Below are positions 1 to 5,549 of a DNA stretch of 10,674 bases, piece by piece; positions within the stretch are counted from its first letter, which is position 1; each line of letters opens with the position of its first letter. The notes beneath the pieces were generated by a model, which saw only the letters and a list, made by a program, of their open reading frames with translations, had not been told where the DNA came from and did not search any database. The DNA is from JBJXGC01 sp046154545 (GTDB lineage Bacteria > Chloroflexota > Dehalococcoidia > Tepidiformales > Tepidiformaceae). The position numbers and the translations under genes were made by a program. The DNA is taken from the NCBI GenBank assembly GCA_046154545.1, contig JBJXGC010000056.1, positions 1 through 10,674 on the forward strand, read 5' to 3'.

Positions 1-35
1 TGCTGGTATCACGCCGCCGGACCAGGAGGGCCTGA
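1..35 (+). CDS. possible 3' end of an upstream gene
   Basis: One frame is open from the window edge and closes with TGA at 33-35, giving an arginine-rich tail (about ten residues, including RRRTRR), two bases before the GTG start at 38. Tight spacing like this is common in this window, so this could be the end of the upstream operon gene. It is too short to identify and may be chance. Confidence 0.2.
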   Translation, partial: LVSRRRTRRA

Positions 36-37
36 CC

Positions 38-781
38 GTGAATCGTCTACTCCCATTCGTTATCCTTGCCGCCTTGCCGCTCGCCCTGGTGGCCTGCACC
101 GAGAAAGGCGCCGTCACCAACGTGACCACCTCGCCGGAGACGCCGTCCATCACCGTCAGCGGCCACGGCGAGGTCGTCGTCCGCCCCGATACCGGGTTCT
201 TCGATGTCGGCGTCCAGGTCACGGCCCCATCTGTCGCCGATGCGCGTGACCGGGCAGCAACGGCCGCCGACGCCGTCATCAAGAGCGTGAAGGCCAACGG
301 CGTCGATGAGAAAGACGTGCAGACCACGCAGCTCTCCATCCAGCCGCAGTACGTCTATCCGCAGAACGGCGGCGAGCCCCGCGTCACCGGGTACACCGTC
401 GTCAACACGATCACCGTCAAGGTGCGCAAGCTCGACAGCTTCTCGAAGGTGATCGACGACGCGACCGCTGCCGGGGGCGACAGCACACTCCTCCAGGGCC
501 TCCGCTTCGGCCTGGACGACGACAAGAAGGCGCTGGAGCAGGCTCGCGAACTGGCCGTCGCCGACGCGAAGGAGAAGGCTGAGCAGCTGGCGAAGCTTAC
601 GGGCGTCAAGCTGGGTGACCCGCAGTCGATCAGCGAGGTCAACGTCCAGGGGCCAGTCCCACTCGCTTACGACTCCGCGGCGGCACTTCCAGCGCCACGC
701 ACAGGCGCGGCCACGCCCATCGAGACCGGCAGCGGCAAGGTCACGCTGGACGTGCAGGTGCGCTGGACCATCACGAAGTAG
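38..781 (+). CDS. SIMPL domain (DUF541) lipoprotein
   Basis: A 247-residue exported protein of the SIMPL/DUF541 family, related to periplasmic or surface proteins such as E. coli YggE and the mammalian IRAK1-binding SIMPL; the biochemical role of the bacterial members is poorly defined. Residues 1-20 form a lipoprotein signal: a short basic start, a hydrophobic core and a lipobox L17-V18-A19-C20, so Cys20 is probably lipidated. The SIMPL domain fills residues 36 to the end. It opens with the family's typical stretch 'ITVSGHGEVVVRPD', followed by the 'YTVVNTITVKVR' strand and a helical alanine/lysine-rich segment near 165-190. The GTG start is supported by AGGAGG at 24-29, eight bases upstream. 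The length is normal for the family. A metalloprotease-like gene follows after 60 bases on the same strand and may be co-transcribed. Family assignment is firm; function is not. Confidence 0.9.
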   Translation: MNRLLPFVILAALPLALVACTEKGAVTNVTTSPETPSITVSGHGEVVVRPDTGFFDVGVQVTAPSVADARDRAATAADAVIKSVKANGVDEKDVQTTQLSIQPQYVYPQNGGEPRVTGYTVVNTITVKVRKLDSFSKVIDDATAAGGDSTLLQGLRFGLDDDKKALEQARELAVADAKEKAEQLAKLTGVKLGDPQSISEVNVQGPVPLAYDSAAALPAPRTGAATPIETGSGKVTLDVQVRWTITK

Positions 782-841
782 ACACGCCCGGTTAAGCCGC
801 CGCTTTACGGACTGCGCGGCGCCGGTCACGCTTGTTCGACT

Positions 842-1684
842 GTGTCCCGTGTTGCTGTCGTGCTGCCCATCCTTGCCCTCCTCGCGGTGCTCGCCGCCGG
901 TGGGCTCCTCTGGGTTTCGAGCAGTGAGCGGGAGCCCCTACCCGCGGTCGCCTCCGGCGCCCCCGAAGCTACGCCGACACCCATCCCCGAGGCCGCGCGC
1001 CCCCGCCTTGAGCCCGGCCAGACCGTCTGCCAGGGCCGACTCCATGTCCCGGAGAAGGGCGCACCCCGGACGCTCCCGGCCCTCTACACGCACGTCGAGG
1101 AGGAGCTGGGGATCGCCGTCGTTGGCAGCGAGAACATTCCCCAGGAGGCGTTCGACGAGGCCCGGCGGACCATCGCCCGGACCTTCGCGAACAACGACCT
1201 CGAGGGCGGGCTCGCCGAACAGGGCGCCTACGTAATCATCGTCGATCGCGACAAGGGCGTGCTCGACCTCCCCGAGTTCGCCTGCCTGGAAGGCCGCTAC
1301 AACCCGAACTTCTTCGACCATGTCTGCGGCATCGCCGACCGTGCCGACTACCCGGTCGCCACCGTCAACGTCGATGACCTCCTTGGCGAACGGGCAGGGC
1401 CATGTTCCGGCCTCAACATCCTCTTCCACGAACTCGGCCACCTCATCCAGACCTGGAGCCTCAGCCCCGCGGACTTCTTCGACATCAAACAGTTCTACTT
1501 CGAGGCGCTGTCCGCCGGGAAGTACAAGCGCCAGTACGCGGCGACCAGCGCCAACGAGTACTTCGCCGAGGCCACTCAGAGCTACTTCCTGTCCGGCGAC
1601 CCGAACGGCGCCCGCGACCGTGCCTGGCTCGAAGAGTACGACCCGCAGCTTCACGCCCTGCTCGAAACCATCTACGGCAAGTAG
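842..1684 (+). CDS. exported HELGH putative zinc metalloprotease
   Basis: A 280-residue protein with an N-terminal hydrophobic segment (residues 4-25) that acts as a signal peptide or membrane anchor, then a proline/alanine-rich linker to about residue 60. The motif HELGH at residues 196-200 is a classic HExxH zinc site. A second motif, NEYFAE at 238-243, lies about 40 residues later and resembles the third-ligand helix of gluzincins with an E-(Y/F)-F-A-E pattern, such as the ATLF (anthrax lethal factor catalytic) fold. Predicted ligands are therefore H196, H200 and E239, with E197 as the base. Four cysteines (63, 148, 162, 188) in the exported part could form disulfides. The GTG start at 842 keeps the full signal segment but has no clear Shine-Dalgarno sequence; GTG at 860 lies inside that segment and is less likely. 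Seen: the signal and both motifs. Inferred: peptidase activity. I do not recognise the exact family, and the substrate is unknown. Confidence 0.8.
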   Translation: MSRVAVVLPILALLAVLAAGGLLWVSSSEREPLPAVASGAPEATPTPIPEAARPRLEPGQTVCQGRLHVPEKGAPRTLPALYTHVEEELGIAVVGSENIPQEAFDEARRTIARTFANNDLEGGLAEQGAYVIIVDRDKGVLDLPEFACLEGRYNPNFFDHVCGIADRADYPVATVNVDDLLGERAGPCSGLNILFHELGHLIQTWSLSPADFFDIKQFYFEALSAGKYKRQYAATSANEYFAEATQSYFLSGDPNGARDRAWLEEYDPQLHALLETIYGK

Positions 1685-1758
1685 CCGCAAGTGCGTCCCG
1701 GCCCGGGCGATTCCGGCGGCTGTTCGGCCGTTGCGTACGGGAACAGGGAGGCTTACCG

Positions 1759-1783
1759 GCGGCCCTACCGTGGAAGGGGCCGC
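1759..1783. terminator. hairpin between convergent genes, possible terminator
   Basis: GCGGCCC at 1759-1765 pairs perfectly with GGGCCGC at 1777-1783 across an 11-base loop, in the 101-base gap between convergent genes that end at 1684 and 1786. Only a weak pyrimidine run (TCTT) follows on the plus strand, and there is no T-tract on the minus strand. Position favours a shared terminator; the missing T-tract keeps confidence low. Confidence 0.35.
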
Positions 1784-1785
1784 TC

Positions 1786-2349
1786 TTACGCTTCGCCGCG
1801 CGCGTGCATGATGCTGTACCGATCCACGGCCAACATGATCGTCTCACCCAGTTCCGGGTAGCTGTCGCGCAGCGCCCGCGCGAACTCGTTCAACGGCAAC
1901 CGCCGCCGTTCGAACCCTGATGCCTTGCCGATGTCCTTCATGCTCTTCGCGATGAAGAGGTAGATCGGCCGCACCGCCCGCGCCCCAAGCGGGAACTCGG
2001 TGTTGTAGCTCGTGGCCTTGCAGTCGAAGTAGCCGACGAGATCCGCCCGGCCGCCCATGGCGCCGGCCTGGGCGAGGGCGGCCCGTTTCACCGAGGCAAG
2101 GGGGTTCTCCCCGGCGGGCAGGTCACCTTCGACGACAGCCCAGCGGCCTTCGCCCGCCGGCCGCGTCACGTACCCCTTGCCGTCGCAGACCACCACCCCG
2201 TAGGCGAACGGCACTGGCACGTCAGCCGGGAGTTCCGCGCTATCGATCCAGACCGCCCGCCAGGCATCCCCGAGGTTCAGCTCTTTCACCCCAAGCGGGT
2301 CGGGGAAGTACATCGTCGAAGGGTCGAAGTTTACGCCTGGGAACGTCAT
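1786..2349 (-). CDS. Nudix-fold protein with degenerate Nudix box
   Basis: A 187-residue soluble protein with no signal peptide. Residues 58-97 read like a Nudix domain: 'GKGYVTRPAGEGRW' precedes a 23-residue segment (75-97) that lines up exactly with the Nudix box GX5EX7REUXEEXGU. G75, E81, R89 and G96 are in register, but the RE-U-X-EE core reads R89-A-A-L-A-Q94. The three glutamates at box positions 90, 93 and 94, which bind magnesium in active hydrolases, are thus A, A and Q. It is therefore probably not a pyrophosphohydrolase, and may bind a ligand or partner instead. It is the last gene of a three-gene minus-strand operon. Its ATG overlaps the GcvT-like stop by ATGA, with GGAG about nine bases upstream of the start. 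The Nudix reading is mine from the box alignment. The C-terminal half (about 120-187) I do not recognise. Confidence 0.75.
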   Translation of the reverse strand: MTFPGVNFDPSTMYFPDPLGVKELNLGDAWRAVWIDSAELPADVPVPFAYGVVVCDGKGYVTRPAGEGRWAVVEGDLPAGENPLASVKRAALAQAGAMGGRADLVGYFDCKATSYNTEFPLGARAVRPIYLFIAKSMKDIGKASGFERRRLPLNEFARALRDSYPELGETIMLAVDRYSIMHARGEA

Positions 2350-3401
2350 GGACTGGGTCTCCGTCGGTAGAGTGGTTTGGCTACGATCGTCGCCCGGATT
2401 CCGTCGAGGTCAAGGGCCGTACCGGGCATCGCCCGGCCGGTTTCGATCACGGCGAGCCCGGCGACCGCACCGAGTGCAGGTGAATGTACGGCTGAGCGTA
2501 ACTCGCCGACCCGTTGTGTGCCGATGTGGACCGCCGTCCCCGCCGCCGGGATGGCGTCGCCATCGACCAGGATGGCGCTGAGCATCCAGCGCTCGCGGCC
2601 GCCGGGGATGTCGAGCAGCACGTCAATGTCCGCCTCGGCCGGGCTCAGGCCCGTCTCCAGGTCGGGCGCGAAGGCCGGGATGCAGGCCTCCACGCGGGCC
2701 CAGGTCTGGGCGATCGAGCCCGCCAGCGGCACCGCGGCCGCCACCAGCGTCTCGATCACGTGCTTCGCCACCGCCGGCGCGAGCATGAGCTCGAACCCGT
2801 CTTCGCCCAGGTCGCTCGTCCGGGTTGCGACCGCCCTGAAGCCGTGGAATTGGAAGGTGGCGCTGTGCAGCATCTGCAGCCGGGCCGGGAGGCCCTCCGC
2901 GAGGTGGTGCTGGGCGGCCTGGTCGGCGCCCGGTCCCACCAGGCCGACCAGGCAGGTCGTTTCCGTGCGGTCCTCAATGCGGACATCGAAGTCCGCGGCG
3001 GCCTTCGATTCCATGTGGGCGAGCGTCGCCGCCCGCCGGCCGGGTTCGCCAGTCACGAGGTAGGCGATCCCTCCCGTCCGCACAATCAGGACGATATCGC
3101 TGATTTCGCCCCGGTCGTTGAGCGCCACGGACCGCATGGCCCGCCCCTCCTCTAGTTCCTCGACATGACCCGCGAAGGCCGCGCGCAACACCTCCCCGGC
3201 GTCGGTGCCGGTCACCATGAACCGGCTCCGGTGGGATCGTTCGATGAGCGCTGCCGCGGAACGGATGGCCCGGTACTCGGCTGCGGGGTCACCGTACTGC
3301 TCGGGCAGCGACCACCCGTCCCGCCGCCCGAACGTCGCTCCCAACGTTTCGTGCGTTTCGCGCAGGGCCAGGTGGTAGAGCGCCGTCTGTTGACCGGTCA
3401 T
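2346..3401 (-). CDS. GcvT-like (aminomethyltransferase family) folate-dependent protein
   Basis: A 351-residue cytoplasmic protein, close to the usual length of glycine-cleavage T-protein (about 360). Family landmarks in order: 'GATFGRRDGWSLPEQYGD' at 21-38 (the GcvT entry GA.F....GW..P..Y), an E/R pair at 42-47, 'VTGTDAGEVL' at 63-72, 'LNDRGEISD' at 94-102, and 'RVEACIPAFAPDL', matching the R.E.G.P.yg.Dl element of the C-terminal part. D102 aligns with the first Asp of the GcvT 'GGI.DD' motif, where the Asp contacts tetrahydrofolate; the second Asp is replaced by Ile. The usual 'DlS' is 'ERS'. It lacks YgfZ's KGCYxGQE signature. No glycine-cleavage H or P genes are nearby, so it is more likely a relative acting in demethylation or other C1 transfer (the fold of DmdA and LigM) than GcvT itself; the substrate is inferred, not seen. 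Its start overlaps the MBL stop by ATGA, implying translational coupling. Confidence 0.75.
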   Translation of the reverse strand: MTGQQTALYHLALRETHETLGATFGRRDGWSLPEQYGDPAAEYRAIRSAAALIERSHRSRFMVTGTDAGEVLRAAFAGHVEELEEGRAMRSVALNDRGEISDIVLIVRTGGIAYLVTGEPGRRAATLAHMESKAAADFDVRIEDRTETTCLVGLVGPGADQAAQHHLAEGLPARLQMLHSATFQFHGFRAVATRTSDLGEDGFELMLAPAVAKHVIETLVAAAVPLAGSIAQTWARVEACIPAFAPDLETGLSPAEADIDVLLDIPGGRERWMLSAILVDGDAIPAAGTAVHIGTQRVGELRSAVHSPALGAVAGLAVIETGRAMPGTALDLDGIRATIVAKPLYRRRPSP

Positions 3402-4258
3402 TCCGGGACGAAGGTCGGGCGGCCGCCTTCTTCGCGCAGGCGGCCGGCCCCGGGGAAGTCGTTGTGAGGCGAAATCAGGAGGGCGTTCTCCCGCAGGGCG
3501 CGTTCGATCAACTTCTTCTTGGTTTCGAGACTGAGGATCGGGAGGATGTCGAACGCCGCTATCCAGGCCGGGCGCTCGTACTGGACGGCGTGGTGGGCGA
3601 TGTCGCCCGTATAGAGCGCCGTCTGGCCCCCTGACACGAGCGCGATGAGGGCGTGGTCCTGCGTGTGGCCGGGCGTCGGCACCATGGTCACGCCCGGCAA
3701 GATCTCGCGTTCGCCGTCCACCAGCTCCAGCTGCCCCGTGCGGGCGAGCGGCTCGAAGTTCTCGGCGAGGTAGGCGCCGCGGGTGCGGTCATTCGGGTGC
3801 ATCGCCGCCTCGTACTCACCCGCCTGGATGTAGTAGCGGGCGTTCGGGAAGGTCGGTTCGAGGCCCTCTTCGCGGCGGACCGTGTTCCAGCCGCAGTGGT
3901 CGGCATGGAGGTGGGTGTTCGTCACAGCGGTCACATCCTCGGGCGCGATACCGAGGCCCCGCAGCGCGTCCAGGAGATAGCCGTAGTCCCCGGGATAGAC
4001 CTTCTCGCGCACCTGGGCCGTGCTCTTGTTCCCCATGCCGGTCTCGATCAGCAGGATGTTGTCGCCGCGCCGGGCGACCAGGCAGTTCAGCCCAAGCGGG
4101 ATCCGGTACTGGTCGTCGATGTTTTCGCGTCCAACCACCGGTTCCCACATCACCCGGGGGATCAGTCCCATGACCGCGCCGCCGTCGAGCCGCATGTAGC
4201 CATCGGAGATGATCGCGATATCGAAGGCGCCGACCGAGTACCTGCGCGGTTCGTACAT
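3398..4258 (-). CDS. MBL-fold metallo-hydrolase
   Basis: A 286-residue cytoplasmic metallo-beta-lactamase-fold hydrolase (COG0491 type). The complete dinuclear metal set is visible, numbered from the ATG: HLHADH at 116-121 (H116, H118, D120, H121), H198 in 'TPGHT', D219 in 'YTGDI' and H265 in 'SPHND'. Members include lactonases, glyoxalase II-like thioesterases and other small-molecule hydrolases; the sequence does not show which. I chose the ATG at 4258 because a TANNNT box (TATGGT, minus strand, 4272-4267) sits eight bases upstream, as in leaderless transcripts. An in-frame TTG at 4267 would add three residues but falls on that box. Neither has a good Shine-Dalgarno sequence. It is the first gene of an operon with the GcvT-like and Nudix-like genes, which suggests all three act on one metabolite. 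It is divergent from the metal importer across a 250-base control region. Confidence 0.88.
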   Translation of the reverse strand: MYEPRRYSVGAFDIAIISDGYMRLDGGAVMGLIPRVMWEPVVGRENIDDQYRIPLGLNCLVARRGDNILLIETGMGNKSTAQVREKVYPGDYGYLLDALRGLGIAPEDVTAVTNTHLHADHCGWNTVRREEGLEPTFPNARYYIQAGEYEAAMHPNDRTRGAYLAENFEPLARTGQLELVDGEREILPGVTMVPTPGHTQDHALIALVSGGQTALYTGDIAHHAVQYERPAWIAAFDILPILSLETKKKLIERALRENALLISPHNDFPGAGRLREEGGRPTFVPE

Positions 4259-4266
4259 ACCCGGCA

Positions 4267-4302
4267 ACCATACGGACGGTGCGCGAAATGCGGAAACCGT
4301 CC
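4267..4302 (-). promoter_or_regulatory. candidate promoter and dyad for the MBL operon
   Basis: Reading the minus strand, TATGGT (4272-4267) forms a -10-like box eight bases before the ATG at 4258. Just upstream lies a perfect 7-bp inverted repeat, GGACGGT (4274-4280) and ACCGTCC (4296-4302), 22 bases between centres, which would span the -35 region. The spacing suits a dimeric regulator on one helix face at two-turn spacing. No convincing -35 hexamer is visible, consistent with an activator-dependent or weak promoter. All of this is inference from position and symmetry. Confidence 0.35.
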
Positions 4303-4333
4303 ATCACCGGCAATAGCTTCATGCCGGCCCGGC

Positions 4334-4399
4334 AATGCGTGCGGCTTGTAACGCCTGCCCCACACGGGGGACTGAACACCACGGGGCAGGCACCGCATT
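4334..4399. repeat. nested inverted repeat in the divergent intergenic region
   Basis: A perfect 9-bp inverted repeat, GCCTGCCCC (4353-4361) with GGGGCAGGC (4383-4391), encloses 21 bases. It is itself enclosed by a 6-bp repeat, AATGCG (4334-4339) with CGCATT (4394-4399). The whole could fold as a long hairpin with an asymmetric bulge. It lies upstream of both predicted promoters, so it is not obviously a leader RNA for either operon and has no T-tract. It may be a protein-binding site, a small RNA element or chance in GC-rich DNA. I do not match it to a known riboswitch. Confidence 0.4.
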
Positions 4400-4425
4400 C
4401 GGGGGGCGGTGGCAACGACAGGCAA

Positions 4426-4464
4426 TTGCAACTCGTTGCAACGGCCTCTCTGGGCTGCTAGGGT
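4426..4464 (+). promoter_or_regulatory. metal-importer promoter with overlapping operator dyad
   Basis: A -35-like TTGCAA (4436-4441) is followed after exactly 17 bases by TAGGGT (4459-4464), preceded by TG one base upstream (4456-4457), giving an extended -10. A perfect dyad, TTGCAAC-TC-GTTGCAA (4426-4441), covers the -35, so a bound protein would block RNA polymerase. TGCAA-type arms are compatible with Fur-superfamily (Zur, Mur) operators, but I cannot assign the regulator and none is encoded beside it. The predicted transcript starts near 4471, which rules out the upstream in-frame ATG at 4335 as the start of the first gene. Confidence 0.5.
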
Positions 4465-4476
4465 CGAAGGGCAGTT

Positions 4477-4482
4477 GGAGGG
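4477..4482 (+). promoter_or_regulatory. strong Shine-Dalgarno pointing to a CTG start
   Basis: GGAGGG at 4477-4482 is the best ribosome-binding sequence in the leader. It is five bases before an in-frame CTG at 4488 but 26 bases before the ATG at 4509, too far to serve that ATG. A weaker AGGCGG lies only three bases before the ATG. Confidence 0.4.
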
Positions 4483-4508
4483 CTTTTCTGCGCGCGTTCA
4501 GGCGGCTT

Positions 4509-5549
4509 ATGGTGTGGTCCGTGGGGGCCGGGTTCCTGTCCCTGGCGCTCCTCGCCGCCGCCTGCGGTGGCGACTCCGGCGGCTCCACTGGCGAATCACC
4601 AGGTGCCGGACTGGCCGGCGTCCGCCACGACTTCAAAGCGGACGACGGAAAGCTCCGGGTCGCCACGACTGTCGCCCCGGTCACCAGCATCGTCCTCAAC
4701 ATCGGCGGCGACCGGATTCACATTCACGCCCTCATCCCGGACGGCGTCGATTCCCACACCTTCGAGCCGAAACCGTCCGACGCGGCCGTCCTCAGCCGCG
4801 CCGACATGCTCATCATGAACGGTGCCCGTCTCGAAGGCAGCACCGAGGACCTTGCCCGCAAGAATCTGCGAGACGGCGCAGCGATCTACGCCCTCGCCGA
4901 CGCGACCCTGAGCGGCGAGGGCGAGGAGGACGGCTTCCTCTACGATTTCAGCTTTCCGAAGGCGGCCGGCAACCCCAACCCGCATCTCTGGATGAATCCG
5001 CTCTACGCCCTTCGCTACGCCGCCCTCACGCGCGATTGGCTGAGCGAACGCGACCCGCCCAACGCCAACTACTACGCAGCGAACTACGATCGCTTCGCCG
5101 CCGTCCTTACGCAGCTCGATGAGGCGATCCGCAAGGACAGCGCGACCGTCCCTCCCGGCAACCGGAAGCTGCTCACTTACCACGATAGCTGGGCCTACTG
5201 GGCCCGCGAGTACGGCTGGACGGTCATCGGCGCCATCCAGCCGTCCGACTTCAAAGAGCCGAGCGCGAAGGAAGTGGCCGAACTCATCACGCAGATAAAG
5301 CGCGAAGGCGTCTCCGCTGTCTTCGGGAGCGAAGTATTCCCGAGCAAGACCCTCGAGACGATCGCCAGCGAGTCAGGCGCCACGTTTGAGGATAAGCTGC
5401 GCGACGACGCACCTCCCGGCGAGGCGTCTGCCGCGAACCACACCTACGTCGGCATGATGGTGGAAGACATGAAACTCCTGTTCGTGCGCCTCGGCGGTAG
5501 CGCTGCCGAAGTTGCGAAGGTCCCCGTCGAGAACACGTTCCGAAGGTAA
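4509..5549 (+). CDS. znuA: zinc/manganese ABC transporter substrate-binding lipoprotein (ZnuA-like)
   Basis: A 346-residue extracytoplasmic metal-binding protein of the cluster A-I (ZnuA/MntC/TroA) family that delivers Zn2+ or Mn2+ to the permease. Numbered from the ATG at 4509, residues 1-18 are a hydrophobic signal and Cys19 is the likely lipidation site; the lipobox is atypical, with Ala at -3 and Leu at -4. Metal ligands line up with the family: H83 in 'DSHTFEP', H159 in 'NPHLWM', H225 in 'TYHDSW', and a late acidic residue, probably D299 or D300. The loop before H159, His-rich in many zinc-specific ZnuA proteins, is short and acidic here with no His run, so Zn versus Mn is open. The ATG start lacks the usual positive n-region; an in-frame CTG at 4488 behind GGAGGG would add seven residues with three arginines (reading RAFRR). 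The in-frame ATG at 4335 lies upstream of the predicted promoter. First gene of a three-gene importer operon. Confidence 0.9.
   Translation: MVWSVGAGFLSLALLAAACGGDSGGSTGESPGAGLAGVRHDFKADDGKLRVATTVAPVTSIVLNIGGDRIHIHALIPDGVDSHTFEPKPSDAAVLSRADMLIMNGARLEGSTEDLARKNLRDGAAIYALADATLSGEGEEDGFLYDFSFPKAAGNPNPHLWMNPLYALRYAALTRDWLSERDPPNANYYAANYDRFAAVLTQLDEAIRKDSATVPPGNRKLLTYHDSWAYWAREYGWTVIGAIQPSDFKEPSAKEVAELITQIKREGVSAVFGSEVFPSKTLETIASESGATFEDKLRDDAPPGEASAANHTYVGMMVEDMKLLFVRLGGSAAEVAKVPVENTFRR

Noticed and set aside
796..820. Terminator between the SIMPL and metalloprotease genes
   Set aside because: Only a 5-bp stem with a 15-base loop and no T-tract; the two genes may be co-transcribed.
47..829. Long open frame antisense to the SIMPL lipoprotein gene
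   Set aside because: It mirrors a well-supported gene with a ribosome site and lipobox. Long antisense frames are expected in GC-rich DNA, and its product shows no domain.
4261..4335. Three copies of CCGGCAA (4261, 4307, 4329) as a direct repeat operator
   Set aside because: The copies are only seven bases, with unequal spacing (46 and 22), and such GC-rich words recur by chance here.
4351..4400. A cobalamin or folate riboswitch in the divergent intergenic region
   Set aside because: A GC stem is visible but none of the conserved riboswitch core sequences that I know, and it lies upstream of the predicted transcription starts.
4335..4508. Extension of the metal-binding protein back to ATG 4335
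   Set aside because: It would put 58 unrelated residues before the signal peptide and place the start upstream of the predicted promoter at 4436-4464.
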